From: Vitis vinifera | Lineage: Eukaryota > Streptophyta > Magnoliopsida > Vitales > Vitaceae | Length of the DNA: 64,000 bases | NCBI RefSeq assembly: GCF_030704535.1 | Contig: NC_081821.1 | Location: 2,123,001-2,187,000 of the forward strand | Reading direction: 5' to 3' | In this document: positions 23,524 to 34,927 of the stretch, one piece after another | Layout: every line of letters begins with the position of its first letter | How positions within the stretch are numbered: the first letter of the stretch is position 1 | Notes under the pieces: model-generated | Seen by the model: the letters and a program-made list of their open reading frames with translations, nothing else | Told to the model about the DNA's origin: nothing | Databases searched by the model: none | Program-made: the position numbers and the translations under genes

Positions 23524-25380
23524 AGGATGGATATTCACACAGTGATGATATATGACTCTGCTTCTTAGGTTTTGCTTTGTAAATACTGTATGTGAATATA
23601 TAATCTTCAATCTTGGATTGGGGTGAATGGGTTTTTCCCATGATTTCTGAGTTTTCAGTTATCGGCTTCCCGAGCTTTCTCCGGAAATTTTGATTTTTTT
23701 CTCTCTCTCATCATCACAGTCGAAAATTTGAGTTTTACAGGTGTTGCTAGTAAATTTTCTTGCATATATTTTCATCAGAATTAAAAATTTATAACATAAG
23801 AAATATAATTTTTTTTTTTTAAAGATAATTTCTAAATCTGGAATTGAAGCTTAAATGCCATGGCTTTTTTTTTTTTTTTTCCTTTTTTCTTTTTTTTTTT
23901 TAAGTTAAAAAATATTACTTTTTGAAAATTGTTGAAATTTAACATTTTAATTCAGCCAATTTTCTCCATATATTCCCATCTATTATTAGATGGGTTGTGG
24001 AATTATTAAATAGGTAAAAAAAAAAAAAATCTAATGTTTTCCATATATTATGTGGAAGCTCAAACCTTGACAATATATAAGAAGCTTCTATGTAGGTGGG
24101 AATCCGCCCCCTAAAGCGAAGTTTAGGAGTGAAATGATTTAAATCTCAAAAAAAAAAAAGTTTCTTAATCCTAGATGGAAGTTAGGTTTGACTAAATTTG
24201 AAGATTTGGAGTGTAGTTGTGATCGTTGTTATTGATTAAAATATAAAAATATATTTAATAAGGAGATAAATTAAAAACAAAAATAATAAAAAAGTAAACA
24301 AAAAGATCTCTATGTTATCATTAGGGATAATAATGGATTAGTTTTTTCCAGGGTGACAAAGGGAAAAAAGATATAAAATTTTATTTTATTTTTTCGTACA
24401 TACAAAAGTAGAAAAAAAATAAAATTTTAATTAGTGATGCAATTTGGACCGTGGGCTCACCATATCTGACTTGTACAATTAATTGAAAATTTGGGCAAGA
24501 TCAAGATTCAAGCGATTTGTAATTTAATATTTTTATGAAATTATAATTTTCTTACCTTCTATAACAATACTTATTTTATTATATTTTTAAAAATTTTAAA
24601 GAAAAAAAAGTTTAATTGTAATTGAATCATGTATTATTTAATTTTGATAGAAAGATAGATAAATTTATTTTTTATTATTTTTTTATTATTATCTTAAAAT
24701 ATTATATAATTTTTTAAAAAATTTGAATAGGTTAAAATTTAATCTAACATCCCCAACATGATTTGAATCATACAACTACGCCAAGTGAAGTCTAACCTAA
24801 TCTTAATTCAAATTTAAAAAAATGAGTTTGAATTGATCTTGGTTTTAGTGCCTTGATGGAAAGTATGACTGAGTTAGATTTGGATTGAATATTTTTTAAG
24901 TCGGGTTTAACTTCCACAAACATAAGTCTATCACCCACCTCGTTATTCATGAAAATACATAACAAAAATTATTTTGCTTGATTTTTTATATAAAAATAAA
25001 ATAAAATCAATACTTGAAAATAAAATTTGTGATGCTCATTGCCTATTAAATATTTGCTATATGACCACATTTTTATACTAAAAGGATTTTAAACCTATAT
25101 AAAAAAATCAAATAAAATCATGAACACCCAATTTTCTAGCAAAAAGCACACTATTATTTCTTCATAAATAATTTTCATATCAAAAGATTCAACATTGCAG
25201 TGATTAGTTCATATGGAAATGGGCTCAAATGGGCAAAAACCAAATGGCAGAGCTAACAACCCGCCTGTTGAGTTAGCAGTGACTTCATGAACCCTGATGC
25301 GTAAGGATGGGCAAAGAGAATAAGATTGATAATGGGAATGTTAGGACTACTTGAAAACAATTTTTAATTAAAACATACAA
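23524..25380. other. Intergenic DNA, 3' UTR then AT-rich
   Basis: 23524-23760 is plausibly the 3' UTR and terminator region of the small gene. The remainder has homopolymer runs and no recognisable exon. Confidence 0.4.
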
Positions 25381-25385
25381 AGTGC

Positions 25386-26097
25386 GTATTTGGTTCCTGT
25401 TTTCAATAACCGTTTTTTGTTCTTGAAAACAAAAAATATAAAAAACTTGTTTGGGGAATGGGGTGTGTTTTTATTTTTTGTGTTTTCTGTGTTATCAAAA
25501 ATCACTTTTTTTATAACAATAAAAAGATGTTTTCATTGTTTTTTCACTGTTTAAAAAATAAATTGTTTTTCGTGTTTTCTCTCATTCTTTTTGTATTTTC
25601 TTTCTTTTTGCGTTTTCTTAGCTTTTTTTTTTTGTTTCCATAAAGATGAGCTCCACCCAACCACCACACCCCACCCATAAACCATTTCTTCTTCCTTAAA
25701 TTATTGAAATTAATATACTTACACATTGTGACAAAGTCATCATTTGTTTAAGAAAATTATAACTAGTATAAAAATTTCAAAATTGAATAATATTTTTTTT
25801 ATAATTTAAATAAATTGTGCATATAAAAATTATTTATATATTTATAATATCAAGTTAATGGAAAAAAATACTTTATTAATTAAAAAAAAAACTTTCAAAC
25901 ATGTTTTTTGTTTTACTTATTCTAAAAAACTTTTTTATTAACTCAACCAAACATGTCTTTTTTTGTTTTTAAGAACAAAAATTATTTTCCATAATTCAAT
26001 TCCCAAATATAATTTTTTTTCTTCTGAAAACACGAAAAACTGTTCTCAAAAACAGTTTTCCATAATAGTTTTTAAAAAGAGAAACCAAACAGGGAAT
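25386..26097. mobile_element. Putative fold-back MITE
   Basis: The left end (GTATTTGGTTCCTGTTTTC) and right end (AAAAGAGAAACCAAACAGGG) are imperfect inverted repeats built of GTTTTTGAAAACA-type words, and the interior is AT-rich. The ends resemble a MITE type common in plants (TTTGGTT...AACCAAA). No convincing target duplication was seen, so superfamily and exact borders are uncertain. A similar fold-back-rich stretch occurs at about 50450-50830. Confidence 0.4.
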
Positions 26098-26290
26098 ACC
26101 TTCTTATTAACATCATGATCTTTTTTGGTTACTTTTAATATTTGATACTTATTCTTGTTTTATGTCGTTGACATGTTATGTGATCAGATCCAAACAAATT
26201 TGATATGAACTCATGACCTCACCAGGTGCAGGCCACCATATAATTATTTGGTTGTGGAGGTCATTTCAAATAAAACCCCATGGATAATGG
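26098..26290 (+). other. Distal upstream region of the first kinase gene, cut off by Copia
   Basis: This stretch aligns with 39435-39623 upstream of the second kinase copy (shared words: GTTACTTTTAATATTTGAT-like start, TTGTTTTATGTCGTTGACATG/TTGTTTTACGTTGTTAAGAGG, CAGGCCACCA/CCGGCCACCA, TTTGGTTGTG.AGGTCATTTC, CAAATAAAACCCCA). The match stops at the Copia border and resumes at 34587. Confidence 0.75.
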
Positions 26291-26746
26291 TGTAATAAAT
26301 AAAATGAAACTTTAAACTTAATGCTTTATAAATTCCAAGATCTTGACTATCATGATTTTCACAAACATAAATAACATACCTGAATCCATAGCAATCTCTT
26401 TCTTTTAATTCTTGATCTAAAAAAATGTAGAATTCTCCAGGATATCGGTTTCTCTCTCTTAGCCTTTTTTCTTAAAAATGAAAATTACATACCACACACG
26501 AAAAGATGGAAACTGTGTAATGCTACTTAAATGGGTAGAGAGAGGACCCATTTCCTTTTTGATAATTGTCAACAATTTAGTAACCGCTACTCCACTTCCC
26601 ATCAAAGTCAGGAGTAAAAAAAATAGGAAACTACTTCTTTAATTGTATAACCAAAATTTTAGAGATTAGATTATATAACTCCATTTAAATAAAAGACTAA
26701 AGCCATACAGGTGTCATGTGGGACATTAGAAGAAAAATATCTAACA
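26291..26746 (-). repeat. 3' LTR of the full-length Copia element
   Basis: Begins TGTAATAAATAAAATG and ends ATCTAACA on the plus strand (TGTTAGAT...ATTACA on the element's strand). By eye it is nearly identical to 34133-34586, with scattered substitutions and small indels. Confidence 0.95.
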
Positions 26747-26757
26747 TTCTCCCACTT
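26747..26757 (-). other. Polypurine tract
   Basis: The complement reads AAGTGGGAGAA immediately before the 3' LTR, the usual plus-strand primer of Copia elements. Confidence 0.8.
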
Positions 26758-27147
26758 GTCCCATATGACTAACTTTATTTTAGCCCCAATGAAGTCAACA
26801 TTATGTGCATAAAAAACTAATCCATTTCTAACTCAAATTGGTCATCATAAATACTATGGTCAAATGAATCACTAGTATGAGTCATGGCGGTTGTACATCA
26901 ATAAGGCGACATAGTCCCTTCCATGTACTACAACACTAGCAATCCAATCAACCATGGTTCATAAATGAGAAGTATCCAAAATTGGTCCAACAAATAATGT
27001 CTTTGTAAAAGACTTCCTGTTATCATTTATCCAATCTCATAGATGTACGTACAAAATGGAAAACAGGAAAAATCATAAACATGATTAATGAGATCTCAAA
27101 ATGTCTAATAACATAAACAAACATTTGCAATCCAAACATAATAAGCA

Positions 27148-27548
27148 TCAAGGGTTACAATCAAGACCCATTCTTTTAACATGTTCTTTAAATGTCTTTG
27201 GTGGAAACCCTTTAGTTAGTGGATCTGCAACCATGAGCTCAGTATTAATATGTTCAATAGACACCTGTTGTCTCTGAACTTCCTCCTTAACGGCAAAATA
27301 CTTTAACTCCATGTGTTTAGCACCATTAGAGTATTTGTCGTTCTTGGAGAAAAATACAGCTGCATAATTATCATAATAAATCTTCAACGGCTTCTCAATA
27401 GTGTCGACAATAGCAAGCCCTGAGATAAAATTTTGCAGCCATAAACCATGAACCGTGGCCTCAAAGCATGCCACAAATTCAGCTTCCATTGTGGATGTAG
27501 CAGTAATAGTTTGTTTAACACTTTTCCATGAAATTGCTGCCCCAGCCA
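27148..27548 (-). pseudogene. Copia RNase H C-terminal part
   Basis: A minus-strand frame of about 133 codons starts AGAAISWKSVKQT and contains the typical TMEAEFVACFEA, KHMELKYFAVKE and ADPLTKGFPPKTF motifs. It is the direct continuation of the reverse-transcriptase frame ending at 29104; the solo LTR between them separates it from the rest of pol. The stop is followed within a few hundred bases by the polypurine tract and 3' LTR. Confidence 0.85.
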
Positions 27549-27557
27549 ATAGATATA

Positions 27558-29106
27558 TGATCGCTCGGATTTTGTCGTTTATTGGATCAAAACAAAATTT
27601 ATAACCTAATTCACTATTCTATAGCAATTTGTACCCGATCAAAAAGTGGTTTTAGTACAAACTACTGTAGTATAGTGGTTTTTAGGTATCGTCCACAAGG
27701 ATGGATTATTCTTGGTAATTAAGGCTTGAATGAGATGATAAGAAATGATTGTGATCAAGTGAAATTGACTTGAAATTGCATGATAAAATTCCAAAATAAC
27801 AATGTATTCAAATTGAGAGGAAAATGAAGTGTAAAAGAGAAGAAAATTAATAAGATGTGAGATTCTCGGAGTTAGGTTTTTCTAGAGAGCAATTTCCATG
27901 GTGAATAGGTGTTGAGATCTAATTTTCATCAAGTTAGATTGAAAACCTAAATTTTCATCTAAACCGATTTTTGATTTAGCTTTAGGTTTAGATCTAATTT
28001 CTCTTCAAATTAGGTAATCTAATCCAAGAGATCAATTCGAATCATATATTCAATTCATCTTAAATTATCTTTCGATGATTCACACAATGCAACTATTCAA
28101 TCTCATCAAATCTAACATTAAGAATTTGATGAATCTACCTAGCTTGCATTGTAGTAATCATCCAAGACAATTTGAAGAGAAAAATTCCCAAATTCCAATT
28201 ATTCAATCAATTGGATCAAATTACCTTTGCAATTCAAGCTCAATTCTCTAATTCACCATAGATTTTGCCTCTAGATCTTCCCTCCTCCGAGAAAAATGAG
28301 ATTTAGCCACTCATGTTTGGAGATTTGATCTCACAAGACATGTTTGGCTACCGAGAAAATAAGAGAAACTGAAGGAAAGTAGAGAATTATATAAAGAGAA
28401 GAAGTATGAAAAGTTCTACAATCAGAAAATGTATCAAAAGTCCTTAAATGAGTCAATCACGTTTCTATTTATAGGCCAAGATTAAAAGGACACTTAGCAA
28501 CATTTTAGAGGTCTTCCGGAGGCTTCTTCATCAAGGAATCTAGAGAAAATGCATTTTCGCACGAGCCTCTAGCAATCTCGCATGATGGTGCGAAGTGGAA
28601 AGTTCATCAGCTTCATTTTCATTTTTTTGGAGCGTTTCGCATGACTGTGCGAAAATTTCGCATGGTCATGCGAAATTGCTTTTCAGCCAACACTCATTCT
28701 GTTTCATTTCGCATGACTGTGCGAAAATTTCGCATGGTCATGCGAAATCAAAAAACAAGCTTTTTCGAATCCTCTTTGCAATTTCTCTCATTTCTTTCTC
28801 TTGATTCCACTTCAACTACCTCCAAATCAACTCCAAATCCCGATCCAAATTGATTGCATTGTTTTTTTCATTATGCATTTGGATCATCATCAACTTTATT
28901 TGTTTTCTTCAATTTGATTCATTTCTTTTGTCACAAATTTATCAAAAACATACCTTGAAATGACTCCAAGACTTCATAAAACTTATTAGTAACTCTTGTA
29001 AGGGCAAAAACATGTTAATTGAGTGTTTTAGGCATAATTACTACTCAAAAGATGTGAAACTCATAAGAATTATTATCTAAAATATGCTCTTTTTGAGTAG
29101 TAATCA
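27558..29106 (-). mobile_element. Solo LTR (1549 bp) nested in Copia RNase H
   Basis: The insert begins TGATCGCTCGG and ends GTAGTAATCA (TGAT...ATCA inverted termini). It is flanked by ATATA on both sides (27553-27557 and 29107-29111). Removing it and one duplication copy rejoins the RNase H frame without a shift. It has no coding region. On the minus strand a good TATA box (complement of CTATTTATAG, about 28467-28476) lies inside, so the minus strand is the likely sense. A single LTR with target duplication indicates LTR-LTR recombination of a larger element of unknown family. Confidence 0.85.
28628..28751. repeat. Two direct copies of a hairpin-forming 40-bp unit in the solo LTR
   Basis: The unit made of TTTCGCATGACTGTGCGAAA plus TTTCGCATGGTCATGCGAAA occurs at about 28635-28675 and 28710-28750, 75 bases apart. 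Each 20-base half is itself an inverted repeat (TTTCGCATG...TGCGAAA). Diverged half-copies (CGCATGATGGTGCG, TTTTCGCACGAG) lie at about 28555-28592. Confidence 0.85.
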
Positions 29107-30324
29107 ATATACATAACCAAAAGTTGATTTTCTACTATCAACACATCCAGCAAAGTCTGAATTTGTGTAGCCAATCACCTCCAAATTACCAGACCTCTTA
29201 AAAGTAAGCATATAATCTTTTGTTCCCCTCAAGTACCTCATCACTCTCTTCATAGCTTTCCAATGATCCATTCTAGGATTACTTTGGTATTTGCCCAACC
29301 TACCAACTACAAAACTGATGTCTGGCCTGGTGCAAGTTTGTGCATACATCAAACTTCCTACAACAGAAGCATAAGGAATTCTTTCCATTTGTTTATGTTC
29401 CCATTCATTTTGTGGACATTGCATGAGACTAAATTTATCCCCTTTCTGAATTGGGGCTACACTATTTGAACAGTTCTCCATACCAAATCTCTCTAAGATT
29501 GTTTCAATATATTGGTTTTGAGACAACCCCAACAAACCACGTGAGCGATCACGGAATATTTCTATTCCAATCACATAAATTGCCTCACTATTGGCAAGCA
29601 AAATATCATCAACATATAAAATCAGAAATATAAACTTGTTCCCACTAACCTTCAGGTATATACATCGATCAACGGTGTTTTCCTTAAATTCGAAGAAAGT
29701 AATAGTATCATTGAATTTAAGATACCATTGTCTAGAAGCTTGTTTAAGTCCATATATTGACTTATTTAATTTGCAAACCATCTGTTCTTTTTCCTTTATG
29801 GAGAAACCTTCAGGTTGATCCATATAAACCTTTTCTTCTAAACTCCCAATAAGAAAAGCAGTTTTCACATCCATTTGGTGTAGTTCTAAATCAAAATGAG
29901 CAACTAAAGCCATAATGATTCTAAGTGAGTCTTTCTTGGATACAGGAGAGAAGGTCTCCTTATAATCAATACCCCCTTTCTGAGTGAAACCTTTGGCCAC
30001 AAGTCCGGCTTTATGTCGTTCGATATTGCCTTTTGAGTCGTGTTTGGTCTTAAAGACCCATTTACAACCAACTGCTTTATATCCTTCAAGCAATTCGACA
30101 AGTTCCCAAACTTTGTTTTGATCCATTGATTTCAACTCATCATTCATGGCATCAATCCATTTATCAGAATCACTATAGCTAATGGTTTGTGAAAATGAAA
30201 CCGGGTCTTTACTTGTCCCAATATCATAATCAGATTCTTGTAAATAAACCACATAATCATTAGAAATAGCAGGTCTACGTTCTCTTTGAGACCTTCTTAA
30301 TGTTGATTGTTGTGGTCCTTCCAT
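29104..30324 (-). pseudogene. Copia reverse transcriptase and RNase H N-terminal part
   Basis: A 406-codon minus-strand frame. It contains WKWVFKTKHD-type motifs (GCKWVFKTKHDSKGNIER), the catalytic YVDDILLA, the QMDVKTAFL segment, SIYGLKQASRQW and SDFAGCVDSRKST of RNase H. It starts in a frame different from the integrase ORF, with which it overlaps at 30297-30324, so a frameshift separates the two. The 3' end is cut by the solo LTR. In an intact Copia element this would be part of one polyprotein with the preceding ORF. Confidence 0.9.
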
Positions 30325-31646
30325 AATTGGTTCATTAGTGATAATCTCATTGGAGAGTGACTGATCATTAATTTGTTGTTCAACATGCCAAATGATTCTA
30401 CAATTGTAGGAACAACAATTTCTTTAGAAGTAATGGGTAGTGGGACTTGCACCCTAACTTCTTGAATATTTGTTTTTTGTAATTGATCACTCCCACGGAT
30501 TTCATCATTCTCAATGAATCTAGCATTACTCGTTTCAACAATTTTTTTACTATGATTAGGACAATAAAACCTATACCTTTTGGATTTCATTGGAAAGCCA
30601 ATAAAGTAACCACTAATGGTTTTGAAATCCAATTTCTTTTCATGTGGATTATAAATCCTAGCCTCCGCTGGGCAACCCCAAACGTGCAAGTGACTTAAAC
30701 TTGGTTTCCTTCCTGTCCACAGTTCAAAAGGAGTCATTAGAACTGTTTTAGTAGGAACCCTATTCAATAAATAAACAACGGTCTTAAGGGCTTCCATCCA
30801 TAATGAAATGGGTAAAGAGGAATTACTTAACATACTCCTAACCATAACCATCAATGTACAATTACGCCTTTTAGCCACTCCATTCTGCTGAGGCGTACTT
30901 GGCATAGTGTATTCTGCACATATACCATGCTTTTCTAGGAGTTTAGCAAATGGGCCAGGGCATTGACCCAATCCATCATTTCTACCATAATATTCACCAC
31001 CTCTATCTGATCTAGTAATTTTCACTTTTTTATCTAATTGTCTTTCAACCTCAACAATGTACACCTCTAAGGCATCCACTGCTTGAGATTTTTCATGCAA
31101 TAAATAGATATAACAATAACGTGAAAAATCATCAATGAAAGTGATAAAATATTTTTCTTTACCAAAAGATGACGAGTCAAACGGCCGACAAATGTCCATA
31201 TGGACGATTTCAAGAAGTTCTCCACTTATTGTAGCACCTTTCTTTGTATGTTTGGTTTGTTTTCCCTTAATACAATCCACAAACACATCGAGATCAGTAA
31301 AATCTCGGTTATGCAAAATCCCATCTTTCACTAATCTCTTCATTCTTTCTTTGGATATATGACCCAAACGTTTGTGCCACAAGTAAGAAGAACTTTCATT
31401 GATCAGGTTACGTTTAGTTCCAACATTATGATGCAGGGTTAGAAGGCTTTCAGCAAAATGATTATTAAGATTCAGTTTATACAAACCATCACATAAACTT
31501 CCGGAACCAACAAAAGAAGAATTTTTAAACAAACTGAATCTTCTATTACGAAATGAAAATGAATAACCTTCAAGGTCAAGTTTAGACATAGAAACCAAAT
31601 TACGAGAAATAGAAGGAACATAAAGAGTCTGAAACAAATCTAGATA
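30297..31646 (-). pseudogene. Copia integrase, mutated active site
   Basis: About 449 codons in the same frame as gag-protease after a TGA stop at 31649-31647. The N-terminal zinc finger is damaged: HKRLGHIS has both histidines, but the first cysteine of the C-x2-C pair is phenylalanine (FVDCIKGK). The core has the first aspartate (VHMDICRPF) and the second (RSDRGGEY). The third catalytic residue, usually glutamate in a GVAERxN motif, is lysine (GVAKRRN). The KTPYELW-like motif is present as [13 protein letters not shown]. The element is therefore incapable of integration from this copy. Confidence 0.9.
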
Positions 31647-32714
31647 TCAATCAGTGTCTAGAAATAAACGAAATGTCCCGATAGTAACCACTGGAACTTT
31701 GACTCCATTTCCCACAACTATGGAACTTTCATTTTGGTTTAAAGTCTGGATTGTAAGGAAGCCCTGCATCGAATTAGAAACATGAATAGTGGAACCTGAG
31801 TCAATCCACCAAGTATTAGAAGGAACTTCAGTAAGATTTGATTCGAAACATACGTAAGCTAAAGGCTTACCTTTCTTCTCAAACCATGCCTTACGTTTGT
31901 GGCAATCTCTCTGAACATGCCCAAACTTCTTACAAAAACGGCACTCGATACTGTTTTGTCCCCTTTCATGAACCTCTATTCTTTGAGTTGGCCCATTGAT
32001 CTTAGGTGGTTTTGTCCTTTTGCCCTTCTTAGGTTTCTTCCACTTCTTACTAGTTCCTTTACTTATAAGGTGAATTGAATAATGTCTTTGTTGCTTAAGT
32101 CTTGTCTCTTCTTGAACAAGCATACTGGCCAATTCATTTACATTCCACTTGTCCTTAATAGTGTTGTAATGAATTTGAAATGGCCCATACTGAAGAGGCA
32201 AGGAGTTCAAAATAAATTGAACAAGAAAAGACTCATCCACATTCATCCCAAGAGCCTTCAGTTTAACAACTAGATTTGACATCTCAAGGATGTGCTCATG
32301 CATCCCACGAGTACCATCAAACTTCATGGTGGTAAGTTCAGCCATTAATGTCCCAGCAAGAGACTTGTTAGCTGAATGAAAACGTTCTTCCACAGTCTTA
32401 AAAAATTCCTTAGCAGTGTCACGTTCAGGAAGTGTTGACTTAATGTTGTTTGCTATACTCATTCGCATAAACATAATGTTCAATCTGTTCGATCTTTCCC
32501 AAGAATGACTTAAAGTTTTTTCTTCCGCACTACTTTCCTCAGTAATAGCAGGCGGTTTCTCAGTCCGAAGTGCCAAATCAAGATCCAATGCACCTAGGTG
32601 AAACTGGACTTGCTCAGACCAGTCTGAGAAATTTGTTCCATTAAGGATCAGAACAGATGAAGCGTGCGAATGAAGCGAAACAGGAACTGAAACTGCAATT
32701 AAATATATGCTCAC
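31647..32714 (-). pseudogene. Copia gag and protease
   Basis: A 355-codon minus-strand frame. The gag part contains the UBN2-like region (LNGTNFSDWSEQVQFHLGAL at about residues 24-43). The nucleocapsid zinc knuckle reads CRFCKKFGHVQRDC (CX2CX4HX4C), and a basic stretch KKWKKPKKGKRTKPPK precedes it. The protease motif WWIDSGSTIHV follows near residue 300. A TGA at 31649-31647 ends the frame where the polyprotein would normally continue in the same phase. Confidence 0.9.
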
Positions 32715-34118
32715 ACATTAATTCTTTGAGTTAAATAATAAATAATAAATAGTACTATTGTAACACATCTTTGGATGAAAATTACAACATACAAAATTAA
32801 ACTTTTGACTATTATGGTGATTCCTTTCACCTATCAAAAATAATTAATAATGTATCCATAATCCGATAGGCCCGTTACCTTTGGGTATCCGATTCCAACT
32901 CTCAATTAAGGGTACATATTAATTATTTTACCTCAGTATATTAATCACAAGAAAAGTGGTGCACTTTTGGGCCAAGCCAAAATATTCTCATGATCAAAGA
33001 TACATATAAATATCTATTCAAAAATTTGCAAAGCTATTTTCTTAATACTTGGGATATTAGTATTAAGATCCAAAATACAACTTAAAACCTATGACTTTCT
33101 AGTTGGTTCACTTTGGTGATCACCAAACTATTTCATAAAATAGGATTTCGAGTTGAAATAATCACTTTGCAAAACAATTTATCATCAATCACATCACATT
33201 ATCATCTAAACAGTTTCATATAAGTGACAATTTCATGTTCATATAAACTATAGGAAATAATTATAACATATCAATACAAGAAATGTCACTTATAAAATCT
33301 AGACATGAATCAGATTTGTAAATGATACACATTCTGTGCACTGTGTTCTATACTGTAGAACAAATTATGGGCAATATTATCAATTTACTAAAAGATAGGC
33401 ATGTAGCATGTAGCATCACGCGGAAAAAAAAAATTGCACGAAAAATATGTGATTTGTTCAATAAATTAAAGTAGCCAACAATATCACTAGAAATTCTCAT
33501 GGAAATAGCATCATATATGAATTACCCAGCAAAATAAAATCCCACTTATCTAGGAATTAGTTAGTCACTGGATAATATGTAATAAATAATGTAAATAAAA
33601 TAAATAAATAAAAATTTAATTTGTCTTATATTTTGCAGGTATTTTTCTGCCACTCCTTTAATGTGATTTGCAGATCTTTATTCGACATCATGAAGAAGAG
33701 CCACAAATTTTCTAAATCCTAGTAGTTTCTGTCTCTGGCTTTATTTTGGCTTAATTTTTTGTGTCTACTAGAAGATGGTTGTTGCATAACTTCATCTATA
33801 TGTCTGCTATTATTTTAGGATATGAAGAGATTTGAAACTAATTCTCAAATGGACCCAAGTGAGTGCATCCCGTGTGAATCCGCTTTCTCCATGTTGTCCA
33901 AATATCCTAATGGTGACCAGCTTTTCACTACTGCTGCTGCTGCTCGTCATTGTGAAATACAGGTGCATCCATTCAAGGATGCCAAAATGGCCCATTTGAG
34001 GGAAATTTAGGTGGTTTCTATTTTGCTGTGTTTGGTTACCGAAAATATTAAGAAAAAAACTTTCCCAAATAATTGATTCCAGCAAATAGATCATAATGGA
34101 AAAGCATGAAAGTCTTAA
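32715..34118 (-). other. Untranslated leader of the Copia element
   Basis: About 1.4 kb between the primer-binding site and gag, long for a Copia leader. It is AT-rich except 33640-34020, which looks like captured plant gene sequence in the opposite orientation (separate entry). Confidence 0.6.
33819..33962 (+). pseudogene. Captured exon-like segment in the Copia leader
   Basis: A phase-0 open segment of 48 codons (DMKRFETNSQMDPSECIPCE start, GDQLFTTAAAARHCEIQ end) is bounded by TTATTTTAG on the left and CAG|GTGCAT on the right, good splice acceptor and donor contexts. It reads opposite to the retroelement. The amino-acid mix is ordinary for a soluble protein. I do not recognise the family. 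A second exon-like patch precedes it at about 33640-33720. Likely a fragment of a host gene picked up by the element, but it could be chance. Confidence 0.45.
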
Positions 34119-34130
34119 CCTCTGATACCA
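34119..34130 (-). other. Primer-binding site (initiator methionine tRNA)
   Basis: The complement reads TGGTATCAGAGG, two bases inside the 5' LTR. It matches the 3' end of plant initiator tRNA-Met except at the last base. Confidence 0.9.
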
Positions 34131-34132
34131 CA

Positions 34133-34586
34133 TGTAATAAATAAAATGAAACTTTAAACTTAATGTTTTATAAATTCTAAGATCTTGACTATCATGATTT
34201 TCACAAACATAAATAACATACCTGGATTCATAGCAATCTCTTTCTTTTAATTCTTGATCTGAAAAAATGTAGAATTCTCCAGGATATCGGTTTCTCTCTC
34301 TTAGCCCTTTTTCTTAAAAATGAAAATTACATACCACACACGAAAAGATGGAAATTGTGTAATGCTACTTAAATTGGTAGAGAGGACTCATTTCCTTTTT
34401 GATAACTGCCAACAATTTAGTAACTGCTATTCCACTTCCCATCAAAGTCAGGAGTAAAACAAATAGGAAACTACTTCTCTAATTGTATAACCAAAATTTT
34501 AGAGATTAGATTATATAACTCCATTTAAATAAAAGACTAAAGTCATACACGTATCATGTGGGACATTAGAAGAAAAATATCTAACA
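34133..34586 (-). repeat. 5' LTR of the full-length Copia element
   Basis: 454 bases, TG...CA ended, followed by the target duplication AATGG and then the proximal promoter of the kinase gene. Reads away from that gene. Confidence 0.95.
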
Positions 34587-34831
34587 AATGGCAGTCAAAA
34601 TACACCATTTGCTTTTCTCTGTGGAAGGTGAAGGGTGCACAAGCCTTGACCAGTCTTTTTCTGAATATCTTTCCAGAAGAGATTGGGGGATTCTGCCCTT
34701 GGAACCCTTCCACTACCAGTGATTTCATATCTTGATTATTTCGCACAGTTCGTCGGTCCATGATCTAAGCGTGTTAATATCATCCCAACATCAGCATGAT
34801 CAAATTTTAATACAACTTGGCAGTTCAATCC

Positions 34832-34838
34832 TATAAAA
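34832..34838 (+). promoter_or_regulatory. TATA box of the receptor kinase gene
   Basis: TATAAAA about 90 bases upstream of the start codon, in a context conserved with the second copy (TTCAATCCTATAAAAAG here, TTCATTCCTATAAAAG there). Confidence 0.7.
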
Positions 34839-34927
34839 AGATGGATCCAAAGGGTTAATCAGACACTTCTCCATAGAAGCATCTGAGAAAAAGAAGAAGA
34901 CGAAGAAGAAGGAAAGGGGCCCGAGCC

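Larger units (their letters stand above)
26291..34586 (-). mobile_element. Full-length Ty1/Copia LTR retrotransposon, mutated, in a kinase promoter
   Basis: Two LTRs of 456 and 454 bases bound the element. The flanks AATGG (26286-26290) and AATGG (34587-34591) are a perfect 5-bp target duplication. A primer-binding site for initiator methionine tRNA lies inside the right LTR and a polypurine tract inside the left LTR, so transcription runs right to left. Minus-strand coding blocks follow in Copia order: gag and protease, integrase, reverse transcriptase, RNase H. At least one in-frame stop, one frameshift, integrase active-site changes and a nested solo LTR inactivate it. It inserted about 340 bases upstream of the start codon of an intact receptor kinase gene. 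Confidence 0.95.

Noticed and set aside
22974-23555. 193-codon open frame on the plus strand
   Set aside because: It overlaps the small conserved gene in another phase, crosses its promoter and TATA box, and has a low-complexity Arg/Thr/Ser-rich composition without motifs.
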